A DNA stretch of 64,000 bases from Talpa occidentalis (GCF_014898055.3 NW_023601543.1:17553433-17617432), one strand, 5' to 3'; positions 45,900-58,644 are shown, counted from the first letter of the stretch. The notes: generated by a model from the sequence alone, not told the origin. Numbers and translations: made by a program.

Positions 45900-48300
45900 A
45901 GAAATTCAACTGAATCTCTAACTTCATAGTTCCTTGACCTTCTTCAGGCCAGTGATCACTGCCTCCAATTCACTTCAGCAAATTCATTTCCCTTCCTTCA
46001 AGTCCTCAGCTCTCAACAAATCACCTCTGGTATCCTCAAGAACTCTAGACCCTCATAACTCCCTAGCTACCTACTACCTCAGCACTTTCATGTTTTCTTC
46101 TTACTAATCCTAATACTTCTCAACTGTGAATTCCTTCACATCCATGTGTTGTACAATTTTGTTAATCCTCAACCTTGGATCATTTTCACTTGATGTTTTC
46201 TTTTTTCTTCATTATGATAACCATTGCCAAACAAAATCACATACTGGATTGATTGTTGCCACTGCATATTTATAATATCCACCCTTCATCAAGTTCTTAA
46301 GACTACCCCCATCCGTTCATTTTTCTCCCTCTAAGTCAGCTCCCTCTCTAGTTCCCCATTATTAGTGCTTTAACACTGTTGTTTTACTTACTTATATTAC
46401 CCACACCCTCACAGACAGCAGAAAATTTTGCTTCCCACTTTATAGGAAAAAATAGAAGCCCTCACTCATGATGTTCCCTCAAATTCTTATCATCTCAGCT
46501 TCACCATACCTGTACTTAGACTTTTTTTGAACTTGTTAATATTTTGTTTATGATTTTAACATCTATGTTAAATGTCATGGGTCTGTAATTTTCTCATCTT
46601 GTGTTGTCCTTGACTGGAATCATATTTATACTGTCCCTTTTAAAAGAATTTGGCAGCTATTCCTATAGAATCTCTGGAATAGTTTGCATAAAATAGGGAT
46701 AATATAAGGTAAGGGTATGCACTTCTCTTAACAGAAGCTTGACAGAAGTTGTCATCCTGTTTTTCAATGTCAAATCCCATATGATTTTAATCCCACCGGT
46801 ACCTCGTCTCCTCTAGAGCTTTTTGTTCTCTCTCACTTGCATTATTAGTCTCTCCATGAAATTTTGTATGTACTTCATCTTTTACCATCCAGTCCTCTGT
46901 CTTCATGGATTTTCCATTAAATTTCTCAGGTCTTTACTCAAGCATGACTTACTTTGCCAATCCTTAATTGACCACACTATGTAAAACTACAACTTCAGAT
47001 TCCTTAGCCACACTTAACCTCCTTATCCCCCTTCTCTTTAATTTTTCCTCTAGCCCATGTTACCATATACCTTCTTTTAACTTATTAGTCTTATTATTTT
47101 TCTGCTTTACTCACTAGAATATAAACTCTATGAGGCAGGGATTTTTGTCTCAATGTTTATCAGTTATAACAGCTGTTATAATTGATAGTATGAGCACAAA
47201 TAAGTATGAGCCACAAATAGTATGAGCACAAATAAGTATTGAATAAAATATACAGTATGAGAAAAATAAGTATTTATTAATGAGATGAACACATGAACAA
47301 TAATTTAACTTCTATTTCTACTACATAGACATAGAGATCATCACTGACATTATGGCCAAACCCAGTAACCTCATTTTGTTTTCATCCTTTGGAAAATGGC
47401 TTCTCAAGGTTCTCCAAAAATTTTAGATTCCTTCACTCCTATCTCTTCATCATTCTTCCAATGTTACCTAGAGATCTGTTCTCAGAGATCTGTTTCTTTT
47501 TTATTTTACTTTTCTAAGAAATATCATCTACATGCACGTTTTTAAACACCACTAGTAGCTTCCCAGCCTGGATGTCTAGTTCCCACTTTCCTTCAGAACT
47601 ATTTTAACTGCCTATTAGACATCTGTAGTGTGGCCCACACATTCTTTAGACAACGGAACACACACCAATGAATTATCTTCTCTCCTTTTTGTCCATTCTC
47701 CCAAGGTATATAAATTTTAATTTATTCTAGCCTCCTCCTTCTCTCCTGCTTCCAATTTTGCTCCAACTCTACTTCCTAATTCCATTTCCAACATATGTAC
47801 TTTTTTCCACTTCCAACATCTCTGCTTTAGTTCAAGCCCTCAGTTTTTTCCCGTGTGATTCATCATAGTCACCTAACTGATTTTTCTATCTGACCTCATC
47901 CAGTCCAGCTTTTATACTGTCACAGAAATGCTTTTGTCAATGCAAATCTTCCCAGGCTAGTCTCCACTGGAAACATTCAATGACTATCCATTATGGTTTG
48001 TGATATAGTCCTATATCCTACATTTTGTATATAAAGTCTGACCTCAGCCTACCTCTTCAACTACTGGAAATTCTATGGACATATTTGTTTATTTATATTG
48101 CTTTCAAATACACCAAACAACCTATACATTTCCTGTTACCTGAAATGTCAATTCCTTTCCCGTATATCTGGCAAACCTCTAAGCATTATCCAATAGCCAG
48201 TTCAATATCACATCTTTCTGCTTATGTACTCCAAGTCTCACAAATTCACCTTGTTTTCTGGTCTTATTGCATTCTGTATTATCATCTCCATTAAAAATAT
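45900..48300 (+). repeat. L2 LINE relics, at least two partial copies, with a nested old L1 piece
   Basis: Pyrimidine-rich L2 text: 'caggccagtgatcactgcct' (about 45948), 'catggattttccattaaatt' (about 46905), 'aactctatgaggcagggatt' (about 47125), a return to internal L2 sequence ('ctggatgtctagttcccact' about 47568, 'gcctattagacatctgtagt' about 47611), then 'tgacctcagcctacctcttc' (about 48040) and 'tatctggcaaacctctaagc' (about 48164). The segment about 46515-46720 ('ggtctgtaattttctcatct', 'gaatctctggaatagtttgc') is a minus-strand L1 ORF2 relic inserted in it. Frames are broken. Confidence 0.65.
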
Positions 48301-48309
48301 GTTTGCACT

Positions 48310-50300
48310 CTATTTTAGAAATATAGTTGAGCTCTTTATCTCTCTCACTGAACTGTGAGCTCCCAGCTCCTAAGTATTTCAGATAGTGTAGCTGAGGAAC
48401 TACCACAAATCCTTAAAACATGAAATAGTATAAATTATGATACACAATATGATGATCATCATATGAAGGAAGCAGACTAGGGAGAAAACATTGGGAGCAA
48501 TCAGGATTGGGTTGGATGGTCAGGAAGGTCTTCACAGAAGAAGTGAATTTTAAAAGTTGAAGTGAGTTTTGGATAATTTGAGAGGTGAGAAATCAATATT
48601 TCACTTAAGGATTACAGTCTGAGACAATATGAGAAGATTGGACAGGAATAAAAAGTTCAAGTGTAGCGAGATGGTTATTGGGACAAGGAGATTTGAACTT
48701 AACTGTGGATTGCCTGAATATAATTAATTATTGTGTTGTTTGTATATGTGCATATGCACATGAATGCCATTTAGATATTAGGCATAACTTGATCAATCTA
48801 TCATCTGTCCTTTCGTACCCATTCTCATTCCAAAGCAACCAGATCTAAGCGAAGTTTTCTGTAGGCCTTGGAGAATCTGATTATGTTCTTGAATTAGCCT
48901 ATATTATTTAAGACTGTCCTCCTGGAGTCTGCTCAGTTCACTTTGGCCCAGTCTCTGATCCCAAGAGCCAAATTATACATTGCACTAATTCTGAAGGGAA
49001 AACAGAAAGAAGAGAGGAGGTCATAAATGGGATAAAATGTGAATCACAGAGATCATTTTCTTGATGTGGTAACAATTTTCAGCTGATAAGGTGAAGAGGC
49101 AATAAAAGCAGCAGTGCATATAGTTCTGCAGTTTGAACAGCAAATTGTAGCCATAGCATTGGATGTCCCTCTTGCTCTCTGGTTGTCTCTTTATTTGGAA
49201 CTCTAAGTTAATTAAACTTGGCTCTCCTAGTGTTTGAATGCCAATTGTAAATGCCTGTGGTGAGAAAAATCACAGCCTATAAAATCAGTCAAAATCCACA
49301 TTCTAGAGGAGTCATCACAATTGATAGTGATATTTCCTAATGTCCTTTCATCCTAGTATTTCTGCTTTTTGCTATACTGTTTTTTCTAATTATTATCTGT
49401 TGAGATTAGTGGTTTGCCCTTTTCTTTCTGGCATGGCACATTGTACAAATGCTTTGTGGTAGGACTTTAATTTGTTCATGATGACACTCTTTCTGCCTTT
49501 GCCCATGGGAAAAATAAAATTGAGTCATTCTTCCTCTGGCCTTCTTCAGCTACATGTCCTGTCAGTATGATGTTTATCTCAACTTGCCTATTGATGATTA
49601 CATTGATTGTGTCGTATTCTTGTATGCAGTTCTGTACCACTGCTTTTTAGTTTTGTAGGGTTTACTTCCTTTAAAAGGAAACCCATGTGAACTTAAAAAA
49701 AGTCAGCAATCTCCTGATACTAAGGAATAGAGCAACTCTTGACATCGGTTATCCGCCTCTCTGTATTTGATATAACACAAAGAGGAAATTACGTGAATGG
49801 CAGAATATATAAAGCTGTGTGATGAGGAACCACATTGTTGCCAGGCTCAAGTATAATAACTCACACTGAGTTTTCATTTTAAATCACTGCCAAAAGGAGT
49901 GCTGAAATATGTAACAGATTTGGGGGAAGAGAAGTAGGATTACATCTACTACCTTTGGGTGAATAGCCAGACTACCAACTTCTTTTCATCACTGAATTTT
50001 CATGTATTTTCTGAAAGGGAGGTAGGGTTTTAAATATTGGCTCTTGCATTATTTTTCATGTCCTGTTTAACACAGAAATTGGTTTTGAATCTCAGCTACC
50101 TACTAACTGTGCCACATTGGGCAAATTTCATAACCTCTTAAAGCATAGCATAGTAATTATCATACAAAAAGTGATTTATAAAGTTTAGCTCTATGCATTT
50201 GTTGGTGGTTTGGCAGGACAGAGTTGGTAGACAAAATAGCTGATTGAGTGAATTCTTCTGTCTCCTCCTGGTTGGTGTGCCACCCAACAAAACGTAGATA
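48310..50300. other. Intronic sequence, little assigned
   Basis: A MIR-like piece at about 50085-50145 ('ctacctactaactgtgccac', 'gggcaaatttcataacctct'). Otherwise no named repeat. Confidence 0.45.
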
Positions 50301-50304
50301 AAAC

Positions 50305-51030
50305 AAAATAATTGTATTTGTTTTCTACTGTGTAGAATATAAGAACAAAATTAAGGACTTAAAGCAACAAACATTTATTTTGGGGTAGGGGTATTTTTAT
50401 TGAAGTAACATTGCAGTTTAACATTATGTAAGTTTCAGTTATTCTTTGTTTAGAATCGACATGCCTATATACTCCATTAAGGTCACTTGGCTGTAGTTCA
50501 AATTTATTATTATCTCACAGTTGTTATGAGTCAGCAATCTGGGCACACCCAACTGGATTCTATGCTCAGAATCTCACCAGACTGAAATCACCATGTTAGT
50601 TGGGACTCAAATCTTATCTGAGGAGTTTCTTCTTAGCACATGTGGTTGTTGGCCGAATTCAATTCCTGTGGTTGTAAGATTGAGTTTCCCATTTTCTTGC
50701 TGGCTGTCAGCCAGGGGTCACTCTCGGGTACTAGACACTGTTCTGTGGTCCTTGCCTCATAGCTCCCTCCATTGGTCCATTCACTTACAGCACAATAGCA
50801 GAGCTTCTTCAAAGTCAGCTTGAGAGAGAGAGAGAAAAGAGAGAGAGACCGAGACTGTACTGCATGCTAATAAAATTATATATGTAAATGGTAATATGTT
50901 AGGGTAGTTATATGCCTTCTCTTTTGCCATATCCTATTGGTTAGAACCAAGTCATAGGTTGTGACTACACTTACAGGGAGGGGAATTAACACGGGAGACT
51001 TTCTAAGGATTGTGGACCAGGGCACTCAAA
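50305..51030 (-). repeat. Old MaLR (MLT1-like) LTR, interrupted by an L1 scrap
   Basis: On the + strand: 'ttgttttctactgtgtagaa', 'aaagcaacaaacatttattt', then (after 50378-50490) 'tattatctcacagttgttat', 'cagaatctcaccagactgaa', 'gccgaattcaattcctgtgg', 'tcttgctggctgtcagccag', 'ttgccatatcctattggtta'. This is the reverse complement of a MaLR-type LTR. A GA-rich simple tract is at 50822-50850. The 76-codon frame at 50593-50823 is LTR sequence, not a gene. Confidence 0.6.
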
Positions 51031-51234
51031 GAAATAATAGATAATTCACTGCCTTAAAGCCTAAAGCCGAAAATAAATAATGGGTGTGTCCCTTAATAAT
51101 ACTTTAAGCTGCCTGAGGAGAGCAAATATCAAATACTTCTCATTTATTTTTCCTAAGTGTATGACTTTTGAAACTAATGTTTTCGGGGTTATTGCTCTAG
51201 TATTTTGCTTTAAAAATATTAGTTACACAAATAA

Positions 51235-52510
51235 CACATGATTATATGCTTATTGTGAAAGTGAAACCCACACAAAAGTACAGAACCGAAAACTCCTTTA
51301 TTCTTCAGCCCCTACCCCACTCAATTCCCCTGTCCAAGGTGCTCGATTATAATCATTTGTTAGTTATCTTTCTATAGTAAGTTTTAATTGAGGTGATACA
51401 TAACATTATATTAGTTTCAAGTATACAATATAATGATATGATTTTTATACATATTGCTAAATGATCACCATGAAAAGTCTACTTAACATCCTTCACAATA
51501 CATGGTTACAATTTTTTTCTTATGATGAGAATTTTTATAATCCGTTCTCTTAGCAACTTTCAAATACATAATACAGTACTGTTAACCACAGCTACCATGC
51601 TGCACATTACATCCCTATGACTTATTTATGTATAAAAATATATACAACTTCACCCATGTCGGTATCCTTTACTATTTTTCAAATATAAATGGGATCACGT
51701 GTTGTTTTATAACTTGCTTTTTCCTTTTCCTAACAATGCATGTTGGAGAACTTTCTATGTCAATTTATATATATCTGCCTCTGCTGATTAGTATTCTTTT
51801 ATATGTATGGACAATTTGGCGGTCTTCACTTTTTCACTTTTATCAGCAACACTACAGTGAATTCCATGTACGTATATATTTGTGAATCTGTGGAATTATC
51901 CTGTAGGAATAGACTCCCTAGAAGTACAATGGATGAATCAAAGGTAAACATTTAATATTTTGACAAGAACATAAATAATATGTTATCTGATATGCATATA
52001 TTGCTAAAATGTCCTCCAAAAGTAATTCCTCAAATATAATTTTATGTAATGACATTTGTTCCTGGTATTTAATGCGTGTATATGTGTATTCAAATTGCTT
52101 TAATACAAAGTAACTTCTTCAGACACCAGTTACTTTTTTCAGTTAACGTTAGTAAAACCAGCTATCCTATTTGATGTTTCCATTTAACGCTTACTCTGAA
52201 TTATCCATAATTGTGAAGTAATAATAATATAATCCTTAAAGCAATAATATCTCTTCAACATCAAAATAAAATACAGAGTAAAAGGACATTTTTGAGACAA
52301 TCTGTGAAATTTGATTATGAACTATAAAGAAAATATAAAGAAAATATTGTTAATTTTGTTAGATGTGATCATGATATTGGATTATAAAAAAGTTTGTAAT
52401 TTTATATTACCCTAAAAATTCAGCAGGTAATAGAAATAGTAATAAAATAAAAATGTCTTCCAAAAGACTGCATGCACTTACAATTCTGCCAGCAATGTGT
52501 ACTTCAGAGC
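51235..52510 (-). repeat. Nested old L1M fragments
   Basis: Two copies of the same L1 part are visible: 'ctaaaatgtcctccaaaagt' near 52007 and 'aaaatgtcttccaaaagact' near 52449. Upstream, 'atgatcaccatgaaaagtct', 'cttagcaactttcaaataca' and 'ctgttaaccacagctaccat' belong to an L1M 3' UTR inserted into or next to it. The 100-codon frame at 52453-52755 starts inside this relic and runs into unassigned DNA. Confidence 0.65.
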
Positions 52511-52519
52511 ACCCCTTCT

Positions 52520-53930
52520 TTTTTCAGAATGATCTTTTCCAAAATCATCAGTGCATTACTTTTGGCAACTCGATAGGGAGAGCAATAGAAGGCAGTGAGC
52601 TTGGGGATGAGATGAGTGGGAGAGCTCTGGAAACTTCGACAAAGAGTGGTGGTGCCCATTTGGCTGGCTACAGAACATCGAGTTATCTGTCAGTTTTTGA
52701 AAATGACTTCCAAGGCTGTATTTTATCAAGACATACTATCTCTCATGGCATATAAAATTAGAGTGCTCATTCTTATTCAGTCCACATTATGTATACATAC
52801 CTACATGTAAGGGGAGGGAGGAAGAGAGAGTGAATATAAGGGTAGCTCATTTAGAAAGTGAACATTATGGTAGTATAAAAAATATCAGGGAATGTTGATA
52901 ATGCATGTCATTAACTCAACAGCTTTAAGAGTCCTTCTTCAAAGCCATTTCCAAATCACCTATGATTACATGATTAGAGACCTCTTAAAACAAGTAAAAT
53001 AGTTCTGTAAACTAGGTTATGTATCAGAGTACTAAAAAGCCTGCTGAGAGCTATCATGTAAAAATGTCACATTGCATACCCCCCCAAAAAAGAAGCACAA
53101 TTGCCTTGATGATATATAATAAAGCCAAAAAATATATTGTAGGATGGTATTGCTGGGGTTGTGTGGAGATTTTTAAATTTGCTGATTATAAATCCTACTC
53201 AGAATCTCAAGTCTTATTCCAAGCCATTGTGGTTTGTTGAGACCTGCATTTCTTGTTCGGTCTTCTGAAAGTAATTATGAATGCTGCAGAAATACTCAAT
53301 TTCATTCCATTTATGACAGCTACATTCTGATAACTACTCCCATGTATTTTTTTCTGTTTTGAATGAGCATATATAGGTGGAACAAAACAAGCAAATAAAC
53401 TTTTTCACCATGCTTTCTGTTTAGCACGCATACACTTTCAATTAATTATGTCTACAATTTGTGGATCGATCATGTAAAGTGGTAATCTTGGCTTAGTCCA
53501 ATTGGTTTAATCACCCTGAATTACATGTCCAATACAAAAGTTATAGACATACTACACTGCCAACACTAAAAGTTGCTGATTACAGGACAGCATTGGTAAA
53601 TAGTGTTTTGAAAGATTTGAAGATATTTTTACACCAGCAATTTCTAATGAAATGATTGACCAGATACATATGATTTCTTAAGTTTAGAAGTAAATGATTA
53701 TTTCCAATATTTTCTAATTTCCAAAAATATGTCATAGTGAAGAACTACTTTTGTACTATGCTCTGAAGAGAAAAACAGTCAATATGTTTTGGAAATGCTA
53801 CTTACCATATCCAACTCTTTGTAATTAATGATACATATCAGTACATTAAAGAGTCTAAGAAGGCCGAAATAAGGAAAGCTGGATAGATATATATTTAACA
53901 GAGTTTCCCAGATTTATTTATGTTGAGAAC
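52520..53930. other. Intronic sequence, nothing assigned
   Basis: No named repeat or coding signal. Slightly higher complexity at 52560-52760. Confidence 0.45.
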
Positions 53931-53942
53931 TCATTTCTTTTT

Positions 53943-54206
53943 TGTAAAGGTTTATTTATTTATGCATACAAGAATTGGGGTACAGGCCAGAGGTGTGGGG
54001 GGTGAGAGGATTCACCAGAGACAGAATGGGGAGCAGAACAGGCAGATCTACTGAAATACACTGCTGAGGGGAGCAGCGGGCAAGACAGGAGAGTTGTGCT
54101 GTGCCATGTGGGTCAACTCCCTGGCCAGGGATTGAACTTGTGCTGCAGTGGCTGCGGAAAGCTTCATAGTGCTGCAACTTAACCTCTTATGCCACCAGGG
54201 AGGCCC
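53943..54206 (-). mobile_element. tRNA-derived SINE, (ATGCATAA)-tail variant
   Basis: 'tttatgcatacaagaattgg' on the + strand, core ctgctgaggggagcagcggg at about 54061, end 'atgccaccagggaggccc'. TSD: tgagaactcatttctttt at about 53924-53941 and tgagctcatttctttt at 54207-54222 (2-bp indel). Antisense to TENM1. Confidence 0.94.
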
Positions 54207-54224
54207 TGAGCTCATTTCTTTTAA

Positions 54225-54940
54225 AACACTCACTAATATTCCCATACATTAACAAATGCTGATTTAAGATAGATCATTACTTATATTAACATTATTTTGC
54301 TATAAAACGTTTATTTCAACATATACCATGTGAGTTTCATGTCACTTGATTCATTTGCTGAGAATTTTAATTCCCTTTAAAAATACAAATATGTCTCAAA
54401 ATATTAAGGCAGTATATTTGGCTGGCAAATTGATGACAGCTTTTGTTTATAAAACTCATCATAAAGGGCTTATTAATTAAGATGGTTGTATTAACCCCGC
54501 AATGGGGAAGAAGATAATAAATTTCTGGATAACTACACCCCTCTTTTCAAAGATTATTTGATTCATGTTTAATAAAAAATGCAGCCTTGAGGAGATGGCA
54601 TTTGATAAGCCCTCATTGTTGAATTAATTTATTTTTCCTGTTATCATTGTAGACTTTGCTTGTGTAAGATAATCTAAGGGCACCTCAGGAAGTAGATAAA
54701 GAAGGACTGCTGGGTCACCTTCATCTAAGTGATGAACTGATAACTGTGATTGAAAATTGTAGTCAACTTAAAACAAAACAAAATAAAAAAGGAAATCACT
54801 GTCAAATAGAAGTGTAACTTTGGAAGCTGAACCCTTATAAATTGTATTGATGGGGAACCTGCACCTGAGCCCACTGAATCTCTTCACTTGGATTATATTT
54901 AATGGCAATTGGAAATATCCTTGTTCCTTATGCTTTTATT
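54225..54940. other. Intronic sequence, nothing assigned
   Basis: No named repeat or coding signal. Confidence 0.45.
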
Positions 54941-54948
54941 GCATGGCA

Positions 54949-55165
54949 CTTTTTTTGTGGTGGTGCAGCCCAGAAAGTCAAGTTTATTGGGAAATAAATT
55001 CTCAGTGTTTCATATGTTGTCTTTAAAGAAACAGTGGTCACCACCTGCCGCTTGACACCCACGGATGTCATTTTTCTTCACAGTCAAAAGAAGCAGGTCA
55101 GCAATTTCCTAGCAGGACCAAAGTACTAGAGGTTACTTTTTCCCTGCACTTGATCATACCCAAGG
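54949..55165 (-). pseudogene. Possible processed-pseudogene-like 3' end, parent unknown
   Basis: The reverse strand has a polyadenylation signal (ccaataaac at about 54984) followed about 27 bases later by a run of seven A, as expected for the 3' end of a reverse-transcribed mRNA. GC content is above the surroundings. Short open stretches can be read upstream on the minus strand, but none gives a protein I recognise, and the 5' edge and TSD are not visible. It could equally be unique intron or an unrecognised repeat. Confidence 0.25.
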
Positions 55166-55483
55166 CTTGTACCTCGTACAGTTTGGAGCAAACATCTTCC
55201 TAACCTCCCTCCAACTGACGCACATCCCCCAAGAAGAAAAAAGAATTTATACATTGTCACAAGGCCTGAAATTTCATGTTACCCTCTCCTTGGGTCTGAA
55301 TACATTTAATTTATCTTCTCTGGTGGCTTCATTTTGGTCAAGTGTGTGGTCATGTAAAACTTCTATCACTTTTAAGCCTTTGGTTAATCCCTTCCCTGTG
55401 CCTGGAACAGTCTCCTCTTCTCTTTCCACCCCATCCACTCACCCATCTCCTTCTCCACCTTTCAGACTCCAATACATCCTTTT

Positions 55484-55766
55484 TTTTTTTTTTTAAAGAT
55501 TTATTTATTTATTTATTTATACAAGCACTGGGTACAGTCAGAAGCGCGGGAGGGTGAGAGAATTCACCAGAGCCAGAGCGGGGAGCAGAGCAGGCAGACT
55601 GACGAAGTACACTGCTGAGGGGAGCAGCGGGCAGCAGGAGAGGTCTGTGCGCCATGTGGGACCCTCCTCCGGTGGCCAGGGAGCAGCTGGGGATCGAACC
55701 AGCGCTGCAGAGGCTGCGGGCAGCTTTGCAACCCAGCACTCAACCGCTGCGCCACCAGAGAGGCCC
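55484..55766 (-). mobile_element. Full-length tRNA-derived SINE
   Basis: Same variant as 17256. Reverse strand: B box ggttcgatccc, core hairpin at about 55614-55630, head end 'gcgccaccagagaggcccc'. TSD: ctccaatacatcctttt at 55467-55483 and ctctaatacatcctttt at 55767-55783, one mismatch. Antisense to TENM1. Overlapping open frames on both strands are SINE sequence. Confidence 0.96.
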
Positions 55767-55974
55767 CTCTAATACATCCTTTTATATCTAAACTTAGATG
55801 CCTCTTTCTCCAGGATGCTTCCCTCCCCCCTACCATACACACTCCCTCTCCTATACACATCCCATCACAACCTGTCATTTCCTCACTTTGTCAAAAAAAA
55901 ATTATAAATCTTGGTGTTTTTGGGTATGAGACAAAATGTATTTTTAGAATAATTAAAAGTCTTGTTAATTATTT

Positions 55975-56236
55975 TAAAGATTTATTTTTATGTATGCATA
56001 CAAGAACTGGGGTGTGGGCTGGAGGTATGGGGGATGAGAGCACTCACCAGAGACAGAGTGGGGAACAGAACAGGCAGATCTACTGAAATATGCTGCTGAA
56101 GGGAGCAGCAGGCAAGACAGGAGAGGTCTGCTGTGCCATGTGGGTAGCTCCCTGGCCGGGGATCAAACTCATGCTTCAGTGGCTGAGGATTGCTTCATAG
56201 GTTGCGTCTTAATCCCTTGTGCCACCAGGGAGGCCC
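55975..56236 (-). mobile_element. tRNA-derived SINE, (ATGCATAA)-tail variant
   Basis: 'gtatgcatacaagaactggg' on the + strand, core variant ctgctgaagggagcagcagg at about 56091, end 'tgtgccaccagggaggccc'. Flanks share ttaattatt-type sequence (about 55965-55973, 56241-56249). It lies 208 bp from the 55484 copy in the same orientation, but the two belong to different variants, so they are independent insertions. Confidence 0.93.
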
Positions 56237-56249
56237 TCCTTTAATTATT

Positions 56250-58400
56250 ATAGCCAAGGATTCAGTGGATCTTTAGTTGTAGTGGACTGACTTGTCACCT
56301 GGTGTGCTTATTATCCATGCAGATTGCTTTCTTTTTCTTTTTTTTTCCCCTGAGTCCTTGAATATAACATGATGGAATGAATTGCAGTCCCCAATTTCCC
56401 TTGTCACCAATTGGAGGATTATTTATCTGTATTCATCTTCATATGACTTGCTGTATATTCCTGTGTACAAGTATTCTTTCCCACTGATTTACTTCAGCGA
56501 CTTGTTTTTGCTAATATAATGTAGAGTGTACAGTATTCAAATTCAGAGCAAAGACTTTATAAGACATCATGTGATTTTGCCAGTCTCCTGTGATTTCCCT
56601 CCACCTCAAAGTACCAAGTTTGGATCTTAGAATAAAGAGAAGGGTGCAAAAGAGCACGCTGTGTAGTAGTTAATTTCATGTAACAACTTGAGGGCCATGA
56701 GGCCTAGACATTTTCTGTTATAACAAATGATACCCATTTGTCAATGGCTTAATACATTTACAGTGAGTTTCTAGCTAATTTTAATATCAGAAATAGGGTA
56801 TATTCTGTATTGCATCACCTGTGATAGCCATGTCCATGAATCTGCAGTTTAAGTAAGTTGCATGGGTGAATCTGATGCAGGTGATCCATGAGATCACATT
56901 TTAAGTAACAGTGTAGGGTTGAGAGTGATAGGGAGAGAGAATGTGATCTAAATATATCAAAATAAACACCATCTGCATCAAGCCAATTGTAGATACTTCC
57001 CTAAAAATACAACACCAAATGGCAGATTTTTTTTTCAAGGAACCAGGTGAAGAATATATTTTACCTCCAGCACTACTTTTATTCATGTTTGCCTAAGTTC
57101 CACAATGAGTGATATATAATTTTTCAATTTGAAATATTAGTTCTGTGGAAGGGCCTGTGGTTTAATGCCCTAGTGATCATTAGCTTTCAAGATTATATAG
57201 TATTTTACTGGAAGCACTCATAACATAAGTACAAAATTATCACCCCTCCCCCTTCACTGCCAGTACCCCATTCAACCACACAGTCCAAAATGGAGAGGCT
57301 GCTGCTGGGTATACCAAAAGGAATGTTGTAGAAGGGGAACTTTCTCTTAATAATCCAATGTAGATCTATAGAATACAGACCATGCATCTGTAGGAATCTG
57401 AGAATAACTTGGGTGAGAATGTGTCTTTTTGTCTGGCAATGGATTATAGAATTAAGTAATTACATGCATTGGGAAATGATAACCTGGAGGACACCTTCTC
57501 AATAGGTTGTGTTTTATAAATGGTAAATTCTGTATTTGTATGCCCCCCCAATTGCTTTTGACTTGCCTAGAAAATCCAGTGTCATAAACTCTACATGCAG
57601 CAGTAGAGAGGCTTTGCCTGTGTCGAAGGAAAGATTCGGCAGAGCACTGAACTAGAGAAAGATGCGTCTTACATAAACTGCTTCTAGGGAAGAAATGGGG
57701 AAAGCCACTTGTGCATAGTGTGCCTCCCCTGTGAACAGAACTGGGAAACTGGGAAGTTGATAATGTTCTTGATTCTGCTCTGGCTGCTAATGGTAATGAA
57801 TCACTGAATGCATCTGTTCATTGCATTCCTTTGGCATCCCAGGAGGAGAGGAATGTATAACATAAAACCCCAAGGAAGTTAAACAAGAACACAAAACAAA
57901 GAAAATACATAAGGAAAGCAGGCATCTCCATGAATGGAACTACAGTTTCCAAGGAGTGCGGCTAAGGAGGTAGGACAGCCTGGCCAGAATCTATGTCATA
58001 GCTCCATGGGTTTATCAGGAAGAAACAACCACGTCTGTACCTTTCCTTTAAAACAAATGCAATTTGTGCTTGAAGAAAAATGCTAAGAATTTCTGAATTT
58101 CATCCTAATGGGCTGCTATAGTGTTTTAAGATATATGTGAGAATAAATTCATTGGCTTTTACTCAGGTTCTTCATCCATTGTTCATATGAGCTGAAGAAC
58201 CACTAAGGAGGAGTTGAGGTGAGAAGCAGAACTCTGAAATGAAGCAGAGGTATAGGAGGAGTGGAAGGTAACAAGACAGTTGTCCCTAATACTCTCCTAA
58301 AGTTAGAATGAAGTAGCAAATAGCACATTCATTTGATTCCCAGGCACTGAAGTGTTGCAAATAGTGGTAAGAGCAAGGGTCTCCAGATGAATAGAATGCT
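56250..58400. other. Intronic sequence, nothing assigned
   Basis: No named repeat of confidence and no coding signal. Small minus-strand frames at 56901-57086 and 57205-57387 have no recognisable content. Confidence 0.45.
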
Positions 58401-58418
58401 GCTCAAGAAGTTAATGAA

Positions 58419-58568
58419 CCAGAGACACTTTTTGGGGGGTGGGGGGCGGGAGGGGAGGGATTGGGGTCAGAATGGGGGGCTGCAATTGTATGGGGAATAT
58501 AAAATAAAATTTATTATTTAAAAAAAAAGAAAAAGAAAAAAATAAAAACTGAAAAAAAGCAAAAAAAA
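58419..58568 (+). mobile_element. Very short L1 3' UTR insertion with A-rich tail
   Basis: Begins ccagagacacttttt, G-rich tract at 58434-58459, 'attggggtcagaatgggggg', 'caattgtatggggaatataa', then a long A-rich tail. TSD: aagttaatgaa at 58408-58418 and 58569-58579, identical. Same 3' UTR as the 2396, 34976 and 62185 copies. Severely 5'-truncated. Confidence 0.94.
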
Positions 58569-58604
58569 AAGTTAATGAAGTTGGCAGAGGGTTAGAGAAG
58601 TAAA

Positions 58605-58640
58605 AGATAAAAACATTATCTTAGATAAAAACATTATCTC
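58605..58640. repeat. 18-bp tandem duplication
   Basis: agataaaaacattatct occurs twice in direct tandem just downstream of the short L1 insertion. Confidence 0.9.
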
Positions 58641-58644
58641 ATTT

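Noticed and set aside
52453..52755. 100-codon open frame on the + strand
   Set aside because: Its start lies inside an old L1M relic, no domain is recognisable, and there is no splice or promoter context.
55167..55878. Overlapping open frames of 70-109 codons on both strands
   Set aside because: Most of their length is the GC-rich SINE at 55484-55766, which is open in several frames by composition.
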